Shown here piece by piece: positions 44,441-52,455 of a stretch of DNA of 64,000 bases; positions within the stretch are counted from its first letter, which is position 1, and every line of letters begins with the position of its first letter. Below the pieces are notes generated by a model that saw only the letters and a list, made by a program, of their open reading frames with translations, searched no databases and had not been told where the DNA came from. The DNA lies in assembly GCF_902859735.1 (NCBI RefSeq), contig NZ_CADIJY010000012.1, forward strand, positions 62,001-126,000, given 5' to 3'. The stretch comes from Achromobacter aegrifaciens (GTDB lineage Bacteria; Pseudomonadota; Gammaproteobacteria; Burkholderiales; Burkholderiaceae_B). A program made the translations under genes and the position numbers.

Positions 44441-45640
44441 TTATTTCTTGAAGACCGGCTTGCCGAGTGCGAGGTTGCTGGGCGCGATGGTGACCAGCTT
44501 GCCGTCCTGCCACTGCATCACGTAGAACGTGGATGCATTGTTCTGGCCGTCTTCGCCGAAGTCGAAGGCCCAGCCGTTGGCGCTCTGGCCGGCCGGCTTC
44601 TTGTAGGCCAGGACGGCGGCGCGGATCTTGTCCTTATCCGTGGACTTGGCGTTGCCGATGGCTTCGAAGAAGGCCTTGGCGCCGACGTAGTTGGTCAGGC
44701 TGTGGCCGGATTGGGGGTCGCTCTTGTAGGTGGCCTTGTAGGCTTCGAGGAACTTGTCCAGGCCGGGCGCGCCTGCGGGATTGATGGAGGATTGCGGGAA
44801 GTCCAGGTCGAACACGCCGTTCATGTCGGCGCCCACGGCCTTGGCCGTGTCCGCCAGCGAATAACCGCCGCCCGCGCCGATCACGACCTTGGGCTTGAAG
44901 CCCGCGGCGCGCGCCTGGCTGAAGAACAGGATGGCGTCGTTCTGGTAGGCCGTCTGCAGCACCACGTCGACCTTGGCGCCCTTCAGGCGCAGGATCAGCG
45001 AGGACAGGTCGACGGTCTTGGCCGAGTACGGCAGCACTTCCGCGACCGTATAGCCCAGTTCCTGCGCGCGTTTTTTCTCGGTGGCGGCCACGTCGGTGCC
45101 GTAGGGGCCGTCCTCGTGGATGATGCCGATCTTGATGTCCTTGGGGTTCAGCCCCATGCCCGGCGCGATGGTGTCGTGCAGCGCGTTGACCACCGACACG
45201 CCGTACAGCGCGGTGTTGGGGTTGCTGCGGAACAGGTACTTGTAGCCGCGGGTGGTGATCTTGTGCGCGGTGGCGCCCAGTTCGAAATAGGGCACGCCGG
45301 CCAGCTCGGTCACGGGCGAGGCCGCGTAGGAAATGCCGGAAGCGTAGCTGCCGAACACGCCGACCACGTTGGAGGAAATCAGGCGCTTGGTTTCCGACAC
45401 GGCTTGCGTCGGATCGACGGCATCGGCCTTGATGATTTCGATCTTCTCGCCGTTGACCCCGCCCGCGGCGTTGATTTCATTGACGGCCAGCTCCAGGCCG
45501 CGATAGCTCTCTTGTCCCAGGAGCGCGAGCGCGCCGCTGAACGGGAAGAGGGCGCCTACCTTCATGTCGGCCGCTGCGGTGCCGCTTGCCAGCGCGCCGC
45601 ATACGCCCAGCGCCAAAGCAATTTTGTTGAACTTGAACAC
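44441..45640 (-). CDS. Liv-type ABC transporter substrate-binding protein
   Basis: A 399-residue Peripla_BP_6 binding protein with signal peptide (FKFNKIALALGVCGALASG, cleavage near AAA at residue 24) and the opening MKVGALFPFSGALALLGQES. The start codon is GTG 45640, with AAAGGAG 8 bases upstream. First gene of the operon that runs to 39180. An ATATATGATATAT palindrome lies 60-72 bases upstream. The ligand is unknown and is probably the growth substrate of the enzymes encoded divergently. Confidence 0.93.
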   Translation of the reverse strand: MFKFNKIALALGVCGALASGTAAADMKVGALFPFSGALALLGQESYRGLELAVNEINAAGGVNGEKIEIIKADAVDPTQAVSETKRLISSNVVGVFGSYASGISYAASPVTELAGVPYFELGATAHKITTRGYKYLFRSNPNTALYGVSVVNALHDTIAPGMGLNPKDIKIGIIHEDGPYGTDVAATEKKRAQELGYTVAEVLPYSAKTVDLSSLILRLKGAKVDVVLQTAYQNDAILFFSQARAAGFKPKVVIGAGGGYSLADTAKAVGADMNGVFDLDFPQSSINPAGAPGLDKFLEAYKATYKSDPQSGHSLTNYVGAKAFFEAIGNAKSTDKDKIRAAVLAYKKPAGQSANGWAFDFGEDGQNNASTFYVMQWQDGKLVTIAPSNLALGKPVFKK

Positions 45641-45699
45641 TGTCTACGCTCCTTTGTCGGTATGGGATGCGGACTTTCTTGTTTGGTCCGTTTTTTTGA

Positions 45700-45712
45700 A
45701 TATATGATATAT
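45700..45712. promoter_or_regulatory. FCD-GntR operator candidate, copy A
   Basis: ATATATGATATAT is a perfect 13-bp palindrome around a central base, 60-72 bases upstream of the binding-protein start. The same sequence in the reverse sense is present at 50560. Confidence 0.7.
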
Positions 45713-45911
45713 CGGCCGGGCGGGTAGCAAACCCCGCCTTGGATTCTAGTGGGGGCCGTAACCCGCCGAATCGGGGAATTCCCTAAAGCCGCATGAATAA
45801 AGACTTAGCGGGCTGACGTCGAGCAAATCCAGGTGCTTTTGCTACTTCGGGATGACACTTTTCGATGTACGGCCCGGTTGCAATAAACGTCATAAGCTGG
45901 CGGTTTTTTTC

Positions 45912-45924
45912 ATATATCGTATAT
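45912..45924. promoter_or_regulatory. FCD-GntR operator candidate, copy B
   Basis: ATATATCGTATAT differs from the perfect form at one position. It lies 42-54 bases upstream of the SDR start and overlaps a possible -10 element (TATCAT at 45922), so binding there would repress. Confidence 0.65.
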
Positions 45925-45965
45925 CATCAATCGGCTGTTTTTCATAAGAATCAGGAGACAGAGGC

Positions 45966-46748
45966 ATGTTCGAGGAAGTGGATTTCGCCGGGAAAAAGGT
46001 GCTCATCACCGCCGGCGCGGACGGGCTGGGCCTGGAGATGGCGAAGGTGTTCCGCCATGCCGGCGCCTCCGTGTTCGTATGCGATGTGAACCAGGAGCGC
46101 CTGGCCGCGCTGCCGGCCGAATTGCCTGGCGTGCATGCGGCCCTGGCCGACGTCTCGGACGAAGACAGCGTCGCCGCGCTGTTCGATCAGGTCCGCGCCA
46201 AGCTGGGCGGCCTGGACATCTTGGTCAACAACGCCGGCGTGGCCGGTCCCACTGGCTACGTCGAAACCCTGTCCAAGGCGGACTGGGACCGCACGCTGGC
46301 CGTGAACATCACCGGACAGTTCCTGTGCGCGCGCCAGGCCATCGGCCTGCTCAAGGAGTCCAAGGCCGGCGTGATGATCAACCTGTCGTCCGCGGCCGGC
46401 CATCTGGGCTTTGCCGGGCGCTCGGTTTATTCCGCCTCGAAGTGGGCAGTGATTGGCTTCACCAAATCCCTGGCCATCGAACTGGGCCCCTATGGCATCC
46501 GCGTCAACGCCATCCTGCCGGGGGCGGTGGAAGGGCCGCGCATCCGCGCCGTGATCGCGGCGAAGGCGGATACGCTGGGCCGTCCGGTGGAGGAGATTGC
46601 CGCGCAGTACGAGAACCAGGCCGCGCTGGGCCGCATGGTCACGGCGCGCGATATCGCCAACATGGTGCTGTTCAACGCCAGCGAGGCCGCCCGCAGCGTC
46701 TCGGGGCAGGCCATCGTGGTGGACGGCTTCACACAGAAGCTTTACTGA
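45966..46748 (+). CDS. SDR family oxidoreductase
   Basis: A 260-residue classical SDR. Seen: cofactor motif TAGADGLG, acidic residue Asp40 (VCDVN) favouring NAD(H), NNAGVAGPTG, and catalytic Ser141/142, Tyr155 and Lys159 (YSASK). The C-terminus ends VDGFTQKLY. First gene of a three-gene unit whose next stop/start overlap (TGATG) couples it to the 3-hydroxyacid dehydrogenase. The dehydrogenase pair suggests stepwise oxidation of a polyhydroxy or hydroxy-acid compound (inference). Confidence 0.93.
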   Translation: MFEEVDFAGKKVLITAGADGLGLEMAKVFRHAGASVFVCDVNQERLAALPAELPGVHAALADVSDEDSVAALFDQVRAKLGGLDILVNNAGVAGPTGYVETLSKADWDRTLAVNITGQFLCARQAIGLLKESKAGVMINLSSAAGHLGFAGRSVYSASKWAVIGFTKSLAIELGPYGIRVNAILPGAVEGPRIRAVIAAKADTLGRPVEEIAAQYENQAALGRMVTARDIANMVLFNASEAARSVSGQAIVVDGFTQKLY

Positions 46749-47704
46749 TGGACGCCGGGTCCAAGGCGCAGCGCGCCGCCATCATCGGAACCGGCCTGAT
46801 CGGCCAGGGCTGGGCCATCGTGTTCGCCCGCATGGGCTGGGAAGTGCGCCTGTATGACGTCAACGCCGCAATGCTGGCCGAAGCCCGCGGTCTGATCCTG
46901 CAGCAGCTGCGCGAACTTGAAGCCCAGGGCTTGCTGCAGGACGCCGAGGCCATAGGCGGGCGCGTCCATGTGGCAAGCAACCTGGCCGATGCCTTGAAGG
47001 GCGCCAGCTACATCCAGGAGAACTCGCCCGAAAACGTCGAGATCAAGCGGGCGCTGTTTGCCGAACTGGACGCGGCGGCCGAACCCGACGCGATCATCGG
47101 CAGTTCCACGTCCAGCATCCCCGCCAGCGAATTCACCGGGCACCTGGCCGGGCGCCACCGCTGCCTGGTGGCGCACCCGGTGAATCCGCCGTACCTGATC
47201 CCGGTGGTGGAACTGTGCCCCGCACCCTGGACCAGCCCGCAGGCCGTCGATTCCGCCCGCGCCGTCATGGCCGGCATCGGCCAGAAGCCGGTGCTGGTGC
47301 GGCGCGAAATCGAAGGCTTCATCCTCAACCGCCTGCAGGGCGCGCTGCTGCACGAGGCGTTCCGCCTGGCCAGCGCGGGCATCGCCAGCGCCGAGGACAT
47401 CGACGCCACGGTGAAGGACGGCCTGGGCCTGCGCTGGTCGTTCATGGGGCCGTTCGAAACCATAGACCTCAACGCGCCGGGCGGCATCGCCGACTATTGC
47501 GCGCGCTACGGCGGGCTGTACCAGTCCATCGGCGCGACCCAGGGCGAACCCGTCGCCTGGGACGGCGCGCTGGTCGAAGCGCTGTCGGAGGAACGCCGCG
47601 GCTTGCTGCCGCAGGAAGATCTTGCCAAGCGCCGCTTCTGGCGCGATGAAAAACTGATGCGCCTCATGCGCCATAAACAGGACAACGGAGACAACAATGG
47701 CTAA
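46748..47704 (+). CDS. 3-hydroxyacyl-CoA dehydrogenase family: L-carnitine/L-gulonate-type 3-dehydrogenase
   Basis: A 318-residue NAD-dependent dehydrogenase. Rossmann motif GTGLIGQGWA near residue 14; catalytic His143 and Glu155 in AHPVNPPYLIPVVELCP; FMGPFETIDLNAPGG in the second domain. The HPVNPP and FMGPFE signatures are those of lambda-crystallin/L-gulonate 3-dehydrogenase and L-carnitine dehydrogenase rather than of beta-oxidation enzymes. It would make a 3-oxo acid, which is the substrate type of the beta-keto acid cleavage enzyme encoded next with an 8-base overlap. That order matches carnitine catabolism, but no thioesterase is present. Confidence 0.9.
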   Translation: MDAGSKAQRAAIIGTGLIGQGWAIVFARMGWEVRLYDVNAAMLAEARGLILQQLRELEAQGLLQDAEAIGGRVHVASNLADALKGASYIQENSPENVEIKRALFAELDAAAEPDAIIGSSTSSIPASEFTGHLAGRHRCLVAHPVNPPYLIPVVELCPAPWTSPQAVDSARAVMAGIGQKPVLVRREIEGFILNRLQGALLHEAFRLASAGIASAEDIDATVKDGLGLRWSFMGPFETIDLNAPGGIADYCARYGGLYQSIGATQGEPVAWDGALVEALSEERRGLLPQEDLAKRRFWRDEKLMRLMRHKQDNGDNNG

Positions 47705-48632
47705 GCCCAAGCAGAAAGTCATCATCACTTGCGCCGTGACGGGCGCCATCCACACGCCCAGCATGTCGCCGCACCTGCCGGTAACCGCCGACGAGATCGC
47801 GGAGGCTGCCATCGGCGCGGCCAAGGCGGGCGCGGCGGTGCTGCACCTGCATGCGCGCGATCCGCAGACCGGCAAGCCGTCGCAGGATCCGGCGCTGTTC
47901 AAGCCCTTCCTGGAGCGGATCAAGCGGGAAACGGACGCCATCATCAACATCACCACCGGCGGCAGCCCGCATATGACGGTGGAAGAGCGCATGCGCCCGG
48001 CCACCACCTTCAAGCCGGAACTGGCGTCCCTGAACATGGGGTCCATGAACTTCGGCCTGTACCCCATGCTGGGCCGCTTCAAGGAGTTCAAGCATGACTG
48101 GGAGCGCGAGCATCTGGAGAACAGCCGCTCGCTGGTGTTTCGCAATACCTACCAGGACATCGAATCGATCCTCGCGCTGGGCAACGCCAACGGCACCCGC
48201 TTCGAGTTCGAGTGCTACGACATCAGCCACCTGTACAACCTGGCCCATTTCGTGGACCGCGGCCTGGTCAAGTCGCCGCCCTTCATCCAGTCGGTATTCG
48301 GCATCCTCGGCGGCATCGGCCCGCACCCCGAAGACCTGATGCACATGAAGCGCACGGCCGACCGCTTGTTCGGCAACGACTATGAGTGGTCGATCCTGGG
48401 CGCCGGCCGCGGCCAGATCCCGCTGGCCACCATAGGCGCGGCCATGGGCTCGAACGTGCGGGTGGGGCTGGAGGATTCGCTGTGGATCGGCCCGGGCGAG
48501 ATGGCGCAATCCAATCAGGTGCAGGTGGAGCGCATCCGCACCATCCTGGAGGCGTTGAACCTGGAAATCGCCACGCCCGCAGAAGCGCGCGCCAAGCTGG
48601 ACTTGAAGGGCAAGGACAACGTGGCGTTCTGA
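47697..48632 (+). CDS. Beta-keto acid cleavage enzyme (BKACE, DUF849)
   Basis: A 311-residue zinc-dependent TIM-barrel enzyme that condenses a 3-oxo acid with acetyl-CoA and yields acetoacetate plus a new acyl-CoA. Seen: zinc ligands His50 and His52 in VLHLHARDP, catalytic-site Glu259/Asp260 in VGLEDSLW, the TTGGSPHMT segment, and GAGRGQIPL. The known members include 3-keto-5-aminohexanoate and dehydrocarnitine cleavage enzymes. Substrate class is set by pocket residues that cannot be judged by eye. The 8-base overlap with the dehydrogenase gene implies that the two act in sequence. Confidence 0.93.
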   Translation: MAKPKQKVIITCAVTGAIHTPSMSPHLPVTADEIAEAAIGAAKAGAAVLHLHARDPQTGKPSQDPALFKPFLERIKRETDAIINITTGGSPHMTVEERMRPATTFKPELASLNMGSMNFGLYPMLGRFKEFKHDWEREHLENSRSLVFRNTYQDIESILALGNANGTRFEFECYDISHLYNLAHFVDRGLVKSPPFIQSVFGILGGIGPHPEDLMHMKRTADRLFGNDYEWSILGAGRGQIPLATIGAAMGSNVRVGLEDSLWIGPGEMAQSNQVQVERIRTILEALNLEIATPAEARAKLDLKGKDNVAF

Positions 48633-48639
48633 TGCGGCC

Positions 48640-48664
48640 AGGGGCCGGCCGCTATCCGGCCCCT
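48640..48664. terminator. Terminator-like hairpin between convergent genes
   Basis: A 9-bp stem (AGGGGCCGG / CCGGCCCCT) with a 7-base loop lies right after the BKACE stop and before the end of the alcohol dehydrogenase gene on the other strand. Confidence 0.55.
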
Positions 48665-48671
48665 TGTCGCG

Positions 48672-49742
48672 TCAGGCGCGGCGGCGCAGCGCGGCAGCCA
48701 GCGTGTCGGTGTCGAGCGCGCGGTCGAAGTTGGCGGCGTGGCGGGCCTTCAGGCTCAGCTCCGCAGCCAGCCGCAGTTCCGCGTCGTCCGGCATGTCGGC
48801 CGCACCCAGTTCGCGCAAGGTGGTGGGCAGGCCCACCAGGGCATACCAGCGGGTCAGCTCGTCCAGCATGCCGTCCGTCCGGCTTTCCAGGTCCAACTGC
48901 ACCAGCAGGCCGACCGCCACCTGCAGGCCATGCGGGGCGCTCGCCACGCCGCTGATCTTGGGCAGTCCGCGCGTCAGCGCGTGGGCGATGGACAGGCCGC
49001 CGCTTTCGAAACCGAGGCCGCTCATGAGGATCATCGCTTCCACCACGCGTTCAAAGGCCGGCGTGGGCTGGCCGCTGCCGGCAACCGCCACGGCATCCGC
49101 GCCGTCGGCCAGCAGGGTGCGCAGGCAGCCGTCGGCGATGAACTGGGCGGTGAGAGGCGGCGCGCCGTCATACATGTTGCGGCCGCCGTTGCGGCCGCAT
49201 TGCTCTGCCTCGAATTTCTTCGAGACCGCGTCGCCCAGCCCGGCGAGAAAGAAATTCGCCGGCGCGGTGGCGATGACGGCGGTATCGACCAGCACGATGG
49301 TGGGGTTGAACAACATGTGCTCCACCGCCAGGAGATTGTGATGGGCGTCGTACAGGACGTAGTTCTTGCTGGTCGGCGCGTCGTTGGACGCGACGGTCGG
49401 CACGGTGATGAGATGGCAGTGCGAGGACTTGGCCACCGCCTTGCCCGCGTCCAGCGCCTTGCCGCCGCCCACCGCGATGACCATGTCGATGCCGGCCGGC
49501 GCGGCCTGCGCGCGCAATTGCGTGATCGCGGCCGGCGTCAGGTCGCCTTCGACCATCAGCGGTATCAGCGACACGTTTTGCGCCGCGCACAAGGCTTCGA
49601 TTCTTGGCCCCAGCACGCCATGCACGTAGCTGTCGATGACCAGGGCCGCGCGGCGGCCGAACAGGGCTGCGTACTGTCCCAGGGTGTCCAGGGCGCCGGC
49701 GCCCTGGATGTAGCGGCTGGGCGCGCCAAAAATCTTCAGCAT
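48672..49742 (-). CDS. Glycerol dehydrogenase-like metal-dependent alcohol dehydrogenase (GldA family)
   Basis: A 356-residue member of the iron/zinc alcohol dehydrogenase superfamily. Seen: FGAPSRYIQGAGAL at the start, NAD-binding GGGKALDAGKAVA, and probable metal ligands Asp in GLGDAVSKK, His in LSIAHALTRG and His in SAPHGLQVA. It would oxidise a polyol or vicinal diol or reduce a hydroxyketone. It lies 21 bases after the GntR gene in the same direction and so is cotranscribed with the regulator. AAGGAA precedes the ATG. Confidence 0.91.
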   Translation of the reverse strand: MLKIFGAPSRYIQGAGALDTLGQYAALFGRRAALVIDSYVHGVLGPRIEALCAAQNVSLIPLMVEGDLTPAAITQLRAQAAPAGIDMVIAVGGGKALDAGKAVAKSSHCHLITVPTVASNDAPTSKNYVLYDAHHNLLAVEHMLFNPTIVLVDTAVIATAPANFFLAGLGDAVSKKFEAEQCGRNGGRNMYDGAPPLTAQFIADGCLRTLLADGADAVAVAGSGQPTPAFERVVEAMILMSGLGFESGGLSIAHALTRGLPKISGVASAPHGLQVAVGLLVQLDLESRTDGMLDELTRWYALVGLPTTLRELGAADMPDDAELRLAAELSLKARHAANFDRALDTDTLAAALRRRA

Positions 49743-49763
49743 CGGATTTTCCTTCGGGTTTGC

Positions 49764-50468
49764 CTATTTGCGGGCAGCGGGGGGGCGGTAGTCGAGTTCC
49801 TTTTCGCGCTCGACCAGCCAGTCGATCATGATCTTGCCGCCCCAGACCAGATCGGCCTGGATGGCTTGCCTGGCGGCTTCGGAGTCGCGCGCTTCCAGGG
49901 CTTCCAGCACCGCTTCGTGGCGGTGCTCGTTCTGCGAATAGTCCAGGCCCGAGGTCTTGACGTGGAACACCTTGAGGATGGGGCCGGTGATCACCCAGAA
50001 CGATTCCACCGTGGCGCGCAGGATGGGCTTGTTGCTGGCTTCCAGGATGGCGAAGTGGAACTTGCGGTTCAGGTAGCTGGCGCGCTTGGGATCGCTGGCG
50101 GTGCAGGAGATGAAGTCCCGTTGCAGCGCGATCAGGTTGTCCAGTTGCTTGCGCGTGATGTGCTGGGCGGCCTCGGCCGCGCCCATGCCTTCCAGGTGGA
50201 AGCGGATCTGCTGGATTTCACGCAGCTTTTCCGAATTGACGTAAGGCACGTAGACCGCGGTGGCCGCCTGCATTTCCAGGCCTTGCTCGCTGATCAGCCG
50301 GAAGATGGCCTCGCGTACAGGCGTGATGGAGACGCCCATTTCCTGGGCCAGTTCGCCAATGATCAGGCGTTCGCCGGGTTCGTACTGCCCGTTGATCAGG
50401 GCATTGCGGATTTCGTTGTAGACCCTGACGGAGAGGTTCTCTTTCTTGACCGGTTTAAGGCTGGACAT
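49764..50468 (-). CDS. GntR family transcriptional regulator, FCD subfamily
   Basis: A 234-residue regulator with the GntR winged HTH (YNEIRNALINGQYEPGERL, ELAQEMGVSITPVREAIFRL) and a helical FCD ligand-binding domain (LNRKFHFAILEASNKPIL, with candidate metal-binding His residues). ATG 50468 is chosen; an in-frame extension to 50537 would run over the operator. It is divergent from the transketolase genes. The three ATATATSATATAT sites around the cluster are its likely targets, with copy C in its own promoter region. Confidence 0.92.
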   Translation of the reverse strand: MSSLKPVKKENLSVRVYNEIRNALINGQYEPGERLIIGELAQEMGVSITPVREAIFRLISEQGLEMQAATAVYVPYVNSEKLREIQQIRFHLEGMGAAEAAQHITRKQLDNLIALQRDFISCTASDPKRASYLNRKFHFAILEASNKPILRATVESFWVITGPILKVFHVKTSGLDYSQNEHRHEAVLEALEARDSEAARQAIQADLVWGGKIMIDWLVEREKELDYRPPAARK

Positions 50469-50559
50469 GACAGGCTCAGGCTTGCTGTATTGATGGGGGC
50501 GGGTGGATTCGGGATGAATTCTATCCCGCCATGGCAAATTCGAGCGCGATGGGTATATT

Positions 50560-50572
50560 ATATATCATATAT
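50560..50572. promoter_or_regulatory. FCD-GntR operator candidate, copy C
   Basis: ATATATCATATAT is the exact reverse complement of copy A. It lies 24-36 bases upstream of the transketolase start and 92-104 bases upstream of the regulator start, within the divergent promoter region. Confidence 0.72.
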
Positions 50573-50595
50573 CCTAACAGCGAAAAGGAAGCGCC

Positions 50596-51453
50596 ATGAG
50601 GAGTGACAGGGAGGTCCCCACCGAAGGGCAGGTCGGGCTGCTGCGGGAAAAGGCCCGCCACATCCGGCTGGAGACCATCAGGTTGATCGAGATCGCCAAG
50701 GTCGGGCATTACAGCTCGGTGTTCTCGTGCGCGGAAATCTTCGCCGCGCTGTACTACGACGTGATGCGGCTGCGTCCGGGCGAGCCTCAGTGGCCCGACC
50801 GCGACCGCTTCCTGATGGGCAAGGGCCATGCGGCGGTGGGCCTGTTCCCGGTGTTGGCCGACCATGGCTTCATTGCCCGCGAACTGCTGGACGGCTACAC
50901 CCGCCTGGGCAGCCCGCTGGGGGACCATCCCGACATGAGCAAGGTGCCGGGCGTGGATTTCAGCTCGGGTTCCATCGGCCATGCCTTGTCCAATGGCGTG
51001 GGCATGGCGGTGGGCGGGCGCATGAGCGGGCGCGACTTCAACGTCTTCGTGCTGCTGGGCGATGGCGAGATGCAGGAAGGCCAGGTCTGGGAGGCGGCGC
51101 TCTTTGCCGCCCACAACCGCCTGTCGCGCCTGGTCGCCATCATCGACCGCAACGGCTACCAGCTGGACGGCAAGGTCGACGACGTCATGGGCGTGGAATC
51201 GCTGAAGGAAAAATGGCAGGCCTTCGGTTGGGAGGTGCACGAAGTGGACGGCCATGACCTGGCGGAACTGACCGCCTTGCTGCGCCGCCTGCGCGCAGAC
51301 GAATCGCGCGCCAGGCCGGCCTGCGTGATAGCAAAGACCATCAAGGGCAAGGGCGTCTCCTACATGGAAACCGAGCCGGGCTGGCACCTGGGCTACCTGG
51401 CGCCGCAAGATGCGCAAAGCGCCGTCGAAGAAATCCTTTCCCGCGAGATCTGA
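50596..51453 (+). CDS. Transketolase, N-terminal (TPP-binding) subunit
   Basis: A 285-residue split transketolase half. It has the thiamine-diphosphate motif GDGEMQEGQVWEAA with the closing asparagine in IIDRNGYQLDG, the phosphate-region MGKGHA, and GSLGHALSNG-like SIGHALSNGVGMA. It must pair with the next gene product to form an active site. AGGAAG lies 7 bases before the ATG. In this context it is probably a specialised catabolic enzyme that moves a two-carbon unit from an unusual ketose or keto acid, not the housekeeping TktA (inference). Confidence 0.93.
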   Translation: MRSDREVPTEGQVGLLREKARHIRLETIRLIEIAKVGHYSSVFSCAEIFAALYYDVMRLRPGEPQWPDRDRFLMGKGHAAVGLFPVLADHGFIARELLDGYTRLGSPLGDHPDMSKVPGVDFSSGSIGHALSNGVGMAVGGRMSGRDFNVFVLLGDGEMQEGQVWEAALFAAHNRLSRLVAIIDRNGYQLDGKVDDVMGVESLKEKWQAFGWEVHEVDGHDLAELTALLRRLRADESRARPACVIAKTIKGKGVSYMETEPGWHLGYLAPQDAQSAVEEILSREI

Positions 51454-52440
51454 ATGGCACAGGCACAAGTTCTCTCTCCCGATTCCTGGCAGTACCGCGC
51501 ACTGAACGCGGTGAACCCCGGGCTGTCCTATCTTTCCGACGCGTTGATCGAATTGGCTGCGGCCGGCCATCCGGTGGTCGCGGGTTCGGCCGACCTGCAG
51601 TACTCCAACGGCCTGAACCGCTTTGCCCAGGCCTATCCCGACCGCTATGTGCAGTTCGGCATTTCCGAGCAGAACATGGTGTCGGCCGCGGCAGGCCTGG
51701 CGACCACGGGCATGATGCCCTTCGTCGCGACCTTCGCGTCCTTCCTGGGTCTTCTGTGCTGCGAACAGATCCGCATGGACGTGGCGTATACCAAGCTGCC
51801 CGTGCGCCTGATCGGCCACCACACCGGCATCAGCCTGGGCTTTTACGGCACCTCGCACCACGCCACCGAAGATATCTCGACGATGCGGGCGCTGGCGGGC
51901 CTGACGGTGGTCTCGCCTGCCGACGGTCCGCAGCTGGCATCCGCCATCAAGGCATCGGTGGACTGGCCCGAGCCGATCTACTTCCGCATCGGCCGCGGCC
52001 GCGACCCGCAGGTTTACGAAGATGGCGTGCCGTTCGAGTTCGGCCGCGCCATCGTCCATTCCAGCGGTTCGGACCTGAACATCATCGCCTGCGGCATCAC
52101 CGTGCACGCGGCCCTGGCCGCCGCCGAGCAGCTGCGCGGCGAAGGATTGTCGGTGGGCGTGATAGACATGCCCACTATCAAGCCCCTGGACCGCGACGCC
52201 GTGCTGGCCGCGGCAGGCAAGTCCCGCGTGCTGATGACGGTGGAAGAGCACAACGTGCTGGGCGGGCTGGGCTCGGCCGTGGCCGAGGTGCTGGCCGACG
52301 CGGGCACAGGCACGCGCCTGCGCCGCCATGGCATCTACGATGAATACAGCCTGATTGCGCCGCCCACCACCCTGTATGCGCACTACAAGCTGGACGCGGA
52401 CGGCATCGCCGACGTCGCGCGCGCCACGCTCCGGCCCTGA
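51454..52440 (+). CDS. Transketolase, C-terminal (pyrimidine-binding) subunit
   Basis: A 328-residue partner of the N-terminal half. It contains the catalytic glutamate in FGISEQNMVSAAAGLA, FVATFASFL, and a C-terminal transketolase domain (GGLGSAVAEVLAD). Its ATG follows the stop of the first subunit without any gap, so equal synthesis is likely. The short N-terminal part (SWQYRALNAVNPGLSYLSD) differs from DXS-type proteins. Confidence 0.93.
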   Translation: MAQAQVLSPDSWQYRALNAVNPGLSYLSDALIELAAAGHPVVAGSADLQYSNGLNRFAQAYPDRYVQFGISEQNMVSAAAGLATTGMMPFVATFASFLGLLCCEQIRMDVAYTKLPVRLIGHHTGISLGFYGTSHHATEDISTMRALAGLTVVSPADGPQLASAIKASVDWPEPIYFRIGRGRDPQVYEDGVPFEFGRAIVHSSGSDLNIIACGITVHAALAAAEQLRGEGLSVGVIDMPTIKPLDRDAVLAAAGKSRVLMTVEEHNVLGGLGSAVAEVLADAGTGTRLRRHGIYDEYSLIAPPTTLYAHYKLDADGIADVARATLRP

Positions 52441-52455
52441 GACATGGAGACAGAC

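Larger units (their letters stand above)
45641..45965. other. 325-base divergent control region of the catabolic cluster
   Basis: No gene is seen. It is more AT-rich than its surroundings and carries two operator-like palindromes (45700-45712 and 45912-45924), each preceded by a T-run on the plus strand (TTTTTTT at 45691-45697 and 45904-45910). The repeated T-run plus palindrome suggests one duplicated control unit, one copy for each direction. Confidence 0.6.

Noticed and set aside
46748-48632. Calling the dehydrogenase/BKACE pair a carnitine pathway
   Set aside because: The protein families and order match, but the thioesterase usually found with carnitine dehydrogenase is missing and the surrounding enzymes do not fit carnitine. 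Left as family-level calls.
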